A stretch of 64,000 nucleotides of DNA, taken from the NCBI GenBank assembly GCA_035623255.1, contig DASPTU010000060.1:7961-71960 (forward strand). The letters run 5' to 3'. Source of the stretch: JAFAGX01 sp035623255. GTDB taxonomy: Bacteria; Acidobacteriota; Terriglobia; Terriglobales; Acidobacteriaceae. The notes under the pieces were generated by a model that was given only the letters and a program-made list of their open reading frames with translations, was not told where the DNA came from and did not search any database. Shown piece after piece: positions 50,733 to 58,407 of this stretch (position 1 is the stretch's first letter; each line of letters begins with the position of its first letter). The translations under genes were made by a program, and so were the position numbers.

Positions 50733-52643
50733 ATGCCAATGAGAAATCGTTTGCTCATTCTGATCGGTCTGACACCACTTCTGATCGCGGTCATCGCGAG
50801 TGATTCCGCTCTCCGGCTGAGATATCCCGAGGATGACATGGGGAAGGATTCCCTGCCTTCCCGTCAGAAAGCGCAGTTTGAAGCGGCAAAACAATACAAA
50901 GTCTTTTACCAGTTTCAGTTTGCCGACAAACTCAAAGAAAGCGGAATCACTTTCAAATATCATGCCGTTGACGACGTCACGAAGCACATGCGTATGGGGC
51001 ACTACGATCACGGAAGCGCAGTTGCTGTTGCCGATGTGGACGGCGATGGCCTCTACGACATTTACTTTGTTAACCAGGTGGGAGGTAACGAGCTCTGGAA
51101 GAATCTGGGCGGCGGGAAGTTTAAGAACATCACTCAGGAGGCAGGCGTGGGCTTACCCGGCCGAATCGGCGTCGGGGCCGCTTTCGCCGACGTGGATAAC
51201 GACGGCAATCAGGACTTGTTCGTAACCACAGTTCGTGGCGGTAATGTGTTGTTTCACAATGATGGCCACGGACACTTCACCGACATCACCCAGGGGGCGG
51301 GTTTAGACCTGGTCGCACATTCTTCCGGTGCGTTCTTCTTTGATTATGACAACGACGGGCTACTTGACCTGCTGGTTTGTAATGTCGGCAAATATACCCA
51401 CGATGAAAAGGGCCCGGATGGCGAATACGTCGCAATCCCCAATGCTTTTTCTGGACATCTTTATCCCGAGCGCTACGAATACCCAGTTCTTTACAAAAAT
51501 CTCGGACATAATCGGTTTAGAGACGTGACCGCCGAAGTCGGCTTGCATCCGCACGGCTGGTGCGGCGATGCCACTTTTGCTGATCTCAACGGCGATGGCC
51601 TGCCTGACGTCTATTTCCTCAACATGCAGGGGCACAATCACTACTACGAGAACGAAGACGGGAAGAAGTTTGTCGAAAAGACCGACCAATATTTCCCCAA
51701 GACTCCCTGGGGTGCCATGGGAATCAAGTTTTTTGATTACGATAACGACGGGCGTATGGACCTGTTCATCGCGGATATGCACTCCGATATGAGTCAGGAA
51801 CCCGGGCCGGAAAATGAAAAGCTGAAATCCACCATAACTTGGGATGACTCCTATATTCAGGGAACGAAATCGGATTACATCTGGGGCAACTCCCTCTATC
51901 ACAATCTCGGCAACGGTAAGTTCGAAGAGGTGTCTGACCGCATGGGTGTAGAAACCTACTGGCCTTGGGGTCCGAGCGTCGGAGACGTGAACGCCGACGG
52001 ATGGGACGACATTTTTATCGCTTCCGGCATGAGCTATCCCTATCGTTACGGGATAAACTCGCTCCTGCTGAACGAGCGCGGCGAAAGGTTCGTAGATTCG
52101 GAGTTTGTCCTTGGCATTGAGCCGCGGAAGAATCTCTACACCCCCTGGTTCGAAATCGATTGCTCTGATCCCCGGGAACGCGAGCAGCAACAAGAACTGA
52201 ATAGCAAAGTCTGTGTCAGCCAGCGCGGGAAATCGATAATCATGGCGCCGCGCTCCAGCCGCTCATCAGTGATTTTTGATTTAGATAACGACGGCGACCT
52301 TGACATCGTGACCAACGATTTCAACTCTGAGCCGCAGCTTCTGGTCAGCAATCTCGCGCACAAAAAGCAGATTCACTGGATCAAGATTAATCTCCAGGGC
52401 ACGACGTCTAATCGCAATGGGCTGGGCGCGACGGTTCGCGTACAGGCAGGCGGGAAGACGTACACAAAATACAACGACGGCAAATCCGGATACCTGGCGC
52501 AGAGTTCCTTGCCGCTTTATTTCGGCCTGGGAGAAGCTGGCAAAATTGATCGCGTAGAAGTGGACTGGCCCTCCGGCCGCAGACAAACGCTCACCACTGG
52601 CCCGGGTGAAAATCAAACGCTTCAGATCACAGAGCCGAAGTAG
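50733..52643 (+). CDS. ASPIC/UnbV FG-GAP protein (copy B)
   Basis: About 636 residues. A hydrophobic N-terminal segment (RLLILIGLTPLLIAVIAS) is followed by FG-GAP/VCBS repeats with DxDxDG loops (AVADVDGDGLYDIYFVNQ; FFDYDNDGLLDLLVCNVG; FFDYDNDGRMDLFIADMH) and a C-terminal ASPIC/UnbV domain (IDRVEVDWPSGRRQTLTTG). It lacks the Tat motif of its paralogue at 46.7-48.5 kb. Start is ATG 50733 or 50739; neither has a clear ribosome-binding site. The first codons contain AGAAATCGTTTGCT (50742-50755), close to the operator consensus. Confidence 0.85.
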   Translation: MPMRNRLLILIGLTPLLIAVIASDSALRLRYPEDDMGKDSLPSRQKAQFEAAKQYKVFYQFQFADKLKESGITFKYHAVDDVTKHMRMGHYDHGSAVAVADVDGDGLYDIYFVNQVGGNELWKNLGGGKFKNITQEAGVGLPGRIGVGAAFADVDNDGNQDLFVTTVRGGNVLFHNDGHGHFTDITQGAGLDLVAHSSGAFFFDYDNDGLLDLLVCNVGKYTHDEKGPDGEYVAIPNAFSGHLYPERYEYPVLYKNLGHNRFRDVTAEVGLHPHGWCGDATFADLNGDGLPDVYFLNMQGHNHYYENEDGKKFVEKTDQYFPKTPWGAMGIKFFDYDNDGRMDLFIADMHSDMSQEPGPENEKLKSTITWDDSYIQGTKSDYIWGNSLYHNLGNGKFEEVSDRMGVETYWPWGPSVGDVNADGWDDIFIASGMSYPYRYGINSLLLNERGERFVDSEFVLGIEPRKNLYTPWFEIDCSDPREREQQQELNSKVCVSQRGKSIIMAPRSSRSSVIFDLDNDGDLDIVTNDFNSEPQLLVSNLAHKKQIHWIKINLQGTTSNRNGLGATVRVQAGGKTYTKYNDGKSGYLAQSSLPLYFGLGEAGKIDRVEVDWPSGRRQTLTTGPGENQTLQITEPK

Positions 52644-52960
52644 TTGGACGCTTGACCGTCCTATAAGAGCCTTGATCGGCGATTTTGAGTCTTGTGGATT
52701 TATCGCCAACGGATTGGTCGGACTTCCCCAGGTTGTAACTTTCATTGACTTGCTCTGTTTATGGACGTAAGATTTCACCCTAGCCGCCAAACAATATCGT
52801 GCTGCCGCACGGTCGCAACACTCGGCGGCGCTTCCGAATTGACCTTCAGTTCGAGCGCAGACTCTCGGGAGCGCATCCACGGCCGACTCATCAAGCCACA
52901 GGGCAAGCGGCAAGCCTGCTTTGATTGCCAGCTTCAGTATTCGAGACCCGGAGGCACCGA
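52644..52960. other. Intergenic region with VOC gene promoter
   Basis: These 317 bp hold no convincing gene. The promoter at 52745-52773 is described separately. The segment 52790-52950 is GC-rich, with several short open frames and no start or ribosome-binding site of note. Confidence 0.5.
52745..52773 (+). promoter_or_regulatory. Sigma-70-type promoter of the VOC gene
   Basis: TTGACT (52745-52750) and TAAGAT (52768-52773) are spaced by 17 bp. The start codon of the VOC gene is 187 bp downstream, implying a long leader. Confidence 0.55.
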
Positions 52961-53410
52961 ATGAATCTACCCGACGCGCCGATTGCACACGAGGGCTTCT
53001 TCGCCACGCACTTTTTCACTGTGAGGGACCAGGAAAAATCGAAGGACTTTTATGTCCGCATTCTGGGCGGGAAAGTTATCAAGGCGGAAAATCCCTGCTA
53101 TATCAAGCTGGCCAATACCTGGATCATTCTCAATTGCGGCGGTGGCCCGACTCCCGACAAGCCAGCGGTCATTCTCGAAACGCCCTCGGATCTCAACCGA
53201 GTGAGTAGCTTCCTCAATTTGCGTGTCGCCGACATCTGGGCCTGCTACAAACAATGGGGCGACAAAGGCGCGATCTTCCTTACAGAGCCGCTGAAGAATC
53301 CCGACGGCTGGGAATGGCGCTGCTACATGCGTGATCCCGACGGGTACCTCATCGAGGTCGGCCAATATACTCAAATGGCGCTCGATCGTTTTAAAAACCT
53401 CGTCAGCTAG
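52961..53410 (+). CDS. VOC-superfamily (glyoxalase-like) protein
   Basis: The 149-residue product has the two beta-alpha-beta-beta-beta modules of the vicinal oxygen chelate fold: THFFTVRDQEKSKDFYVRIL at the front and YMRDPDGYLIEVGQYTQM at the end, with a metal-type Glu in LIEVGQ and a His in THFF. GGAGG six bases before the ATG fixes the start. Family members include glyoxalases, dioxygenases and antibiotic-resistance proteins; nothing in the context narrows the function. It lies alone between the arabinose locus and the respiratory cluster. Confidence 0.85.
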   Translation: MNLPDAPIAHEGFFATHFFTVRDQEKSKDFYVRILGGKVIKAENPCYIKLANTWIILNCGGGPTPDKPAVILETPSDLNRVSSFLNLRVADIWACYKQWGDKGAIFLTEPLKNPDGWEWRCYMRDPDGYLIEVGQYTQMALDRFKNLVS

Positions 53411-53663
53411 GTCAGACCGCCCCGACGGGTTCCTGAAAACTAAGATGAAACCCGTGCCTTGGAAGCGGGCCTACGTGGTCTTTAAGAAAGGTGTGGATAC
53501 TCAGTTTTTACCGGATCCCGCATGAGCTCGCCTCTGCGCGACCGCAAAGCTGGGTTTTGTGACCGCTGAAAGAATGCTGAGTACCAGGGTAAGACTGGCC
53601 ATAAGGCGTTTCTCAGTACCAATCACGACTGACCAATCGAGCGGTGTGAAGTTACGAACAACC

Positions 53664-54389
53664 CTACTTCTTGGTGTACAACATTCCCGGAACCTGATAT
53701 GGAGGATCCGAGATCATCCTTATATATGCGATTAGCGCCTGAGTGTCAGACTTGGACAGGGTATAGCCGTAGGGCGGCATCAAAGGCGACTTGTTCAGTG
53801 CCGGACCGCCGTGGCTGATGATGGCTAGCAGGTCAGGATCTGACATTTTGTTCAATGTATCGCCTTCGGTGAATGGATGCGGTTTCACTTCGAGATTGTC
53901 ATAATTCGAAACGCGTTCTGGTGTGGACTCTGGGTTGTGGCAGCGCGAGCAGTATTGTTCGTTAAGTTCTCGGCCCAGGACTTCCTGGTATCCGAGAGCC
54001 ATCTCCTCGATTTTCAGCGTCGCTGTTTGTTGAGTTTTGGTGAGCGTGCTGGCAACGATCTGATAGCGTCCGGCCATTCCGCCCAGACTTACAGTCGCCG
54101 TGAATTGACCGCTGGAGTCTGTCGAACCTGCGGCGGGGTCGAACTCCACGCTACTGGGACCGTGAAACGACACTAACGCTCCGGTAACCGCATTGCCCTG
54201 ATCATCGTTTACCTGCACTACAATCGGTTGTTCCAGCCTCGTGCCAACCGGCGCGGCCTGCTTTCCGCCGCTGACTTCGACGAGCACAGAGCCATAAGCC
54301 GTCGGTGGAGGAGCGGATGCGGCTTTGCGCGCACAGCCGCAAAGTACTGCAGACAGGCAAAGCAATCCGAGAATGTTGGCATGCCTCAT
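53664..54389 (-). CDS. Cytochrome c lipoprotein with an Ig-like domain
   Basis: The 241-residue protein starts with a lipoprotein signal (lipobox ending LCGC, lipid Cys19). Residues about 30-130 form a Big_1-like Ig fold (VQVNDDQGNAVTGALVSFHG; DSSGQFTATVSLGG), and the C-terminal 100 residues a monoheme class I cytochrome c with CSRCH (147-151) and Met204 as probable sixth ligand (SPLMPPYG). The Ig-cytochrome combination is unusual. It overlaps the octaheme gene as ATGA and is the last gene of the respiratory cluster. It probably receives electrons from the octaheme protein. Confidence 0.85.
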   Translation of the reverse strand: MRHANILGLLCLSAVLCGCARKAASAPPPTAYGSVLVEVSGGKQAAPVGTRLEQPIVVQVNDDQGNAVTGALVSFHGPSSVEFDPAAGSTDSSGQFTATVSLGGMAGRYQIVASTLTKTQQTATLKIEEMALGYQEVLGRELNEQYCSRCHNPESTPERVSNYDNLEVKPHPFTEGDTLNKMSDPDLLAIISHGGPALNKSPLMPPYGYTLSKSDTQALIAYIRMISDPPYQVPGMLYTKK

Positions 54390-56437
54390 CTCTTTGCTTC
54401 CTGTTTGGCCGATTCCTTTTGCGACGCAAGAAATACTGTCAGCGCGCGAGCATCTTCATCGGGCATGTTGCGATTGGGTTCGATCGTTTCCGGCCGCAAC
54501 GCCTGAGGATTCTTGAGCCAGTAGTAGATCCACGCGGCGTTCAAACGCGAACCAACCGCTGTCAGAGTCGGTCCGATGTAACCCTTGTCGGCTTTCACAT
54601 CAACAATGTGGCATCCCTGGCAAGCATACTTCGAATAGAAGAGCTGTTTGCCATGTTCGATGTCGCTGGCCGAGTATCCGGAATTCGGCAGCGAATCGCG
54701 ATCGAATGCCGGATTCTGATAGACGGTCATGATGTAATCGGCTAGGGTCGTGACCTCTTCGGCCTTCAGGTTGAATTTCGGCATGCGGCGGATCAAGGCT
54801 GGCCGCAGCGTGTTGGGATTACGCAGGAAATCGTCCAGCCATTTGCGCTGCACCGCACTTCCCTCCCAAGTCAAATCGGGCGCTAGGCTACTGCCCCGTC
54901 CATTGATGCGGTGGCAACTGAAGCATGCCAAGTCATTCATAAGCTGGCCAGCTTTGCCCGCTGGCCGGTAGGTTGAGTCTGCGACATTGGGAACGGTCAT
55001 CGTTCCCGGCAGCGTTTGGGAGCGATCATTCAAAGCAAGCAGAGCGGTTGTCAATGCGTCGATCTGCACAGGGGTGAATGTGTACTGCGGCATCTTGAGG
55101 CCCGGAGCAAACGACCGCGGCTGGCGCAATTTTCCAGCGATGTAATCCGGCAGCGCATGCCTCATGCCGGCGACAAAGATGAGTTGTGAAATTGGTTTGC
55201 TGCCGATACGAGTTAACTCGGGGGCAAAATTCTCCGGCTTCTTGATGCCGGAGATTTCGTGGCACGAGGCGCAGCCGTATTCAGTGACGAGCAACTTGCC
55301 ATGGGCGATCTGCTCCGGGGTTGCGGGATCGAGATGAACATTGGCCAGAAAATCAGAGTCGTTCTTCGCCTGCAGGAAGCCCGCCAGAATAGCGACTTGC
55401 TCCTCGGTGAAACGGTAATGCGGCATCGCAGTCCCGGGATCGTAGACGCGGGGATTGTTGACCCAAGCGGCAAGCCATTCTGGCTTGGCCTTGTTGCCAA
55501 TTCTGGTAAGTTCGGGCCCGATGTTGCCGCCAACCAGATTTCCGGCAGCATTCTGCACCGCGTGGCAGGTGGCGCAGAATGATTCACCATACAGACTCGG
55601 ACCGGCGCTCGGGTCGGCAGCAGCTTTTTGCTTCAGAGCAAGCGTATCTCCCGGGCTGGCAACACTGTTGAAGATCAGAAACCCCGAAATGTCGCGGGCG
55701 TCGTTATCACTCAACTTGAAGTTCGGCATTCGGGCTGATACCGCATAGGCCGTCGGATCTTTAAGCCAGGTGAAAATCCACTCACGGGTGGTTTTGTCGG
55801 CGATATGAAGAAGTGAGGGCGGATCGTCGGTCGCTTGCAACGTGCCACCTTCGGGCAACTTGATGGTGTGGCAGTGCACGCATCCCGAAGACGCCAGTAA
55901 TTTCCTGCCTTCGTTCAACTGAGGCGTTCCCGTGAGCGGTGCCCGATGGCATTGACCGCAGGAAGATTCAATGTAGCGGGCGGGAAGCAACGGTTGCTCC
56001 CAGGCTAGCGTGCTGCTGTGGGCCTCTTCGACGGTGGTCGCGACTCCCTGGCCACGGTGGCACATCACACAACCATACGGCTCAAGGTTATGCGGAATTG
56101 GCGGATGACGCCGAAATGGCTGCTGGTTGACATCGCTCAAGCTAGCTTCCTTCAGGCCAACATGGCAACTGGTGCAGCGGTCGACCACTCCGAGCTCGGG
56201 ATGCCAGATCTGCTGGATTCCGCTCTGGAAATGCCGCTGCAGAGTGATCGCCTCGCCACGGCCGCGAATCATGGTCAGATAGGAGTTCTGGTAATGACGC
56301 CATTCGCTGAAATGATTCTTTGCGGGGGCGATCGCGAGCAACAGCAGCAGAGTTACGCTGACGATACCGAACGCTCGTAGGGGATCGCCGAACAATTTGC
56401 GCCACAACGAGGATCGATTTTTGCTCGGAGTTTGCAC
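54386..56437 (-). CDS. Membrane-anchored octaheme cytochrome c
   Basis: The 683-residue protein has one N-terminal membrane anchor (FGIVSVTLLLLLAIAPA) and eight CxxCH heme sites, starting at residues 88, 123, 160, 186, 288, 389, 505 and 606. The first three are closely spaced and the later ones lie in four cytochrome c-like modules, each with a conserved MPxF/Y stretch (ARMPNFKLSD; AMPHYRFTEEQ; KMPQYTFTPVQ; RMPKFNLKAEE) that supplies Met ligands. GTG is the start, right after the cytochrome b subunit stop, with GGAGGG before it. It takes the place of cytochrome c1/f in a Rieske/b complex. Confidence 0.9.
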   Translation of the reverse strand: MQTPSKNRSSLWRKLFGDPLRAFGIVSVTLLLLLAIAPAKNHFSEWRHYQNSYLTMIRGRGEAITLQRHFQSGIQQIWHPELGVVDRCTSCHVGLKEASLSDVNQQPFRRHPPIPHNLEPYGCVMCHRGQGVATTVEEAHSSTLAWEQPLLPARYIESSCGQCHRAPLTGTPQLNEGRKLLASSGCVHCHTIKLPEGGTLQATDDPPSLLHIADKTTREWIFTWLKDPTAYAVSARMPNFKLSDNDARDISGFLIFNSVASPGDTLALKQKAAADPSAGPSLYGESFCATCHAVQNAAGNLVGGNIGPELTRIGNKAKPEWLAAWVNNPRVYDPGTAMPHYRFTEEQVAILAGFLQAKNDSDFLANVHLDPATPEQIAHGKLLVTEYGCASCHEISGIKKPENFAPELTRIGSKPISQLIFVAGMRHALPDYIAGKLRQPRSFAPGLKMPQYTFTPVQIDALTTALLALNDRSQTLPGTMTVPNVADSTYRPAGKAGQLMNDLACFSCHRINGRGSSLAPDLTWEGSAVQRKWLDDFLRNPNTLRPALIRRMPKFNLKAEEVTTLADYIMTVYQNPAFDRDSLPNSGYSASDIEHGKQLFYSKYACQGCHIVDVKADKGYIGPTLTAVGSRLNAAWIYYWLKNPQALRPETIEPNRNMPDEDARALTVFLASQKESAKQEAKR

Positions 56438-57142
56438 TCAAGCCCTCCAGGGCCAAACCCACGACCACCCAGGGCCGCGAAAGAATGTGCCGACGGTCGT
56501 CAGCACGATCAATTCAAACAAAAACCAGCTCATGATCCAGAAAGAAAGTGGCCTTGCCGCCAGATATCGCCGGAATCGAGATGGCGAACTCGCTGTACTT
56601 TGGGCCGCAACCACCATGAACACGATCACGATCAAGGTAGGCACCAAGGCGACGTAAACGTCGAAAATGATCAGAAAAATTGAAAATCCTGCAGCCACTG
56701 CATAGAAGATGGGAAGGCGGCGAGCGCGATCTTTCAGGAATAGCCCCTCGGCCTCAACATTGATATTGAAATAAGGAATCACAATCAGTGCGATAACAAC
56801 CAGCGTCGGAACTAAAACTCCTGCCACAACCGGCGGGAAATAATGCAGCATTTCCTGCAGACCGAGGAAGTACCACGGCGCTTTCGCCGGATTCGGTGTG
56901 TGCGAGGGATCGGCGATTCCCTCTAGCGGGGCATTGAACAGCAGCGCAATTCCCACTAGAGCAATCGCGAGCACTTCAACTGCGACTGCCGTCCGGAAGA
57001 AAACTTCCGGGAACGTCTGTACCACCTCTTCGTCAGCGACTCTCACCTGCGGTGAGGTGCGGCGGGTCACGAATACTACTCGCCGAGGCTCCTTCTTCGC
57101 GTTTGAATTCACGCCGGTGACGAAGTCTTTCGAATCGCTCAT
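56438..57142 (-). CDS. Cytochrome b C-terminal subunit (subunit IV-like)
   Basis: This 234-residue membrane protein corresponds to the C-terminal half of cytochrome b (helices E-H). It has NPAKAPWYFLGLQEMLHYFP, the Qo-site region where bc1/b6f enzymes have PEWY; here it reads APWY, without the Glu. Four hydrophobic helices lie at about residues 45-67, 108-130, 148-180 and 205-225, and a basic N-terminal extension precedes them. Its start overlaps the cytochrome b N-terminal gene as ATGA. A separate b6/subunit IV arrangement is typical of b6f-type complexes. Confidence 0.88.
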   Translation of the reverse strand: MSDSKDFVTGVNSNAKKEPRRVVFVTRRTSPQVRVADEEVVQTFPEVFFRTAVAVEVLAIALVGIALLFNAPLEGIADPSHTPNPAKAPWYFLGLQEMLHYFPPVVAGVLVPTLVVIALIVIPYFNINVEAEGLFLKDRARRLPIFYAVAAGFSIFLIIFDVYVALVPTLIVIVFMVVAAQSTASSPSRFRRYLAARPLSFWIMSWFLFELIVLTTVGTFFRGPGWSWVWPWRA

Positions 57143-57909
57143 CGCGCCTCCCTCGCTGCTGCTTTTGCGCTACCGGGGTCGGTCGCGTGCACGTACAGAC
57201 CGCCATCTTTGCGAATGCGCCAGAAGTGGATGGCGATGAGGAAGATTGCAGCCAGCGGCAGGATCATGCAGTGCAGAACGTAAAAGCGGAGCAGAGCGTT
57301 GGCATTCACCAGATTTCCGCCGAGCAGCAGGAAGTGAATCTTGTTGCCGAATAACGGCACCGCCGAGGCAATGTTCGATCCCACCGTAATTGCCCAGAAA
57401 GCAAGCTGGTCCCAGGGCAGCAGGTATCCGGTGTAGCTGAGTAAGAGCGTGGTCAGCAGCAGAATTACGCCAATGACCCAATTGAATTCCCGAGGCGGAC
57501 GATACGCTCCGCGATAAAACACCTTGAACATGTGCGCAAATACCAGGAAGACCATGGCGTGCGCCGACCAGCGATGCAAATTGCGCAGAAACAATCCGGA
57601 GGAGACTACAAACTGCAAGTCTTTGGTGTCAGCGTAAGCCTGTGGAACGGAGGGATGGTAATACAACATGAGTAAAATCCCGGTGGTCACGAGAATCACA
57701 AATGTTCCAAACGTCAAGCTGCCCAGATACCACGTCACACTGAAATCCAACATGCGGCGCCGCACCTTTGTCGGGAACAGGTGAAGAAAGACGTCCTGCT
57801 GGATGACCAGGGAACGACGGAGCGTGCTCGTGCCCGTGCCGCTGCGGAAAATCGAGCGCCAGACTCGAGTTTTGCGTAGTTGATCGAAATAATTCGCGCT
57901 GGTCGCCAT
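57139..57909 (-). CDS. Cytochrome b N-terminal subunit (b6-like)
   Basis: The 256-residue protein is a four-helix cytochrome b6-type subunit. Heme ligands are two His pairs: in the stretch LHRWSAHAMVFLVFAH and in VLHCMILPLAAIFLIAIH. The second pair has 14 residues between the histidines, as in b6f rather than bc1 enzymes, which have 13. GTGGILLMLYYHPSVPQAYA-like residues after helix A and the GYLLPWDQLAFWA segment in the Qo region are conserved. It is two bases from the Rieske gene and overlaps the subunit IV-like gene. It oxidises or reduces quinone in the inner membrane. Confidence 0.92.
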   Translation of the reverse strand: MATSANYFDQLRKTRVWRSIFRSGTGTSTLRRSLVIQQDVFLHLFPTKVRRRMLDFSVTWYLGSLTFGTFVILVTTGILLMLYYHPSVPQAYADTKDLQFVVSSGLFLRNLHRWSAHAMVFLVFAHMFKVFYRGAYRPPREFNWVIGVILLLTTLLLSYTGYLLPWDQLAFWAITVGSNIASAVPLFGNKIHFLLLGGNLVNANALLRFYVLHCMILPLAAIFLIAIHFWRIRKDGGLYVHATDPGSAKAAAREAR

Positions 57910-57911
57910 AG

Positions 57912-58400
57912 TTAGACCCTCAAGAATTGCGAAGATCGGACCGCCGTGGAGCGGTCGACCATTAGGTCGCCTTCATCGCTCACCCATACGCGGTACCAGG
58001 GCAGTGGCCGGGGAGCTGGTCCTTCGATCTTTTGGCCATCCCGTTTGAACTTGCTGCCGTGACAGGGACACGCGATGATTCCGAGCTCGGGTTTCCATGC
58101 CGTTAGGCATCCAAGGTGGGTGCACACGGCAGACAACGAAAGAAAGCCCTCTTTGGCGTGAATGATGTAGATTCCTGAATTCACGTCCAGCGTGACCGAA
58201 TCCAGGGGATAGCTCTCCGGCTTGCCAGCGTTAATAATCGGCGAGGGTTCGTACAAAACGTTGGGCGAGAGAAACTGGTAAGCGAAAACCGCCGTCCCGG
58301 CGGTTGCGATGCTCAATGAGCCCAAGCCCAGTTTGACAAAGAAACTACGGCGGTCGAGTTCCCTGGCATCCGGTTGTTGGTCTTTTTCTTCCTCGGACAT
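57912..58400 (-). CDS. Rieske iron-sulfur protein
   Basis: The 162-residue Rieske subunit has a Tat-like N-terminal anchor (DRRSFFVKLGLGSLSIATAG) and the [2Fe-2S] ligands Cys93 and His95 (CTHLGC) and Cys111 and His114 (CPCHGS), with Cys98 and Cys113 as the disulfide. It transfers electrons between the quinol site and the c-type cytochrome in the periplasm. It lies 7 bp after the FeS flavoprotein gene and 2 bp before cytochrome b. Confidence 0.94.
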   Translation of the reverse strand: MSEEEKDQQPDARELDRRSFFVKLGLGSLSIATAGTAVFAYQFLSPNVLYEPSPIINAGKPESYPLDSVTLDVNSGIYIIHAKEGFLSLSAVCTHLGCLTAWKPELGIIACPCHGSKFKRDGQKIEGPAPRPLPWYRVWVSDEGDLMVDRSTAVRSSQFLRV

Positions 58401-58407
58401 AGTTTTC

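Noticed and set aside
52761..52964. 67-codon open frame upstream of the VOC gene
   Set aside because: It begins inside the promoter region, has no ribosome-binding site and overlaps the start of a well-supported gene.
53411..53663. Search for a gene or terminator between the VOC gene and the cytochrome lipoprotein
   Set aside because: Only short open frames and no GC-rich hairpin with a T run were found in this convergent gap.
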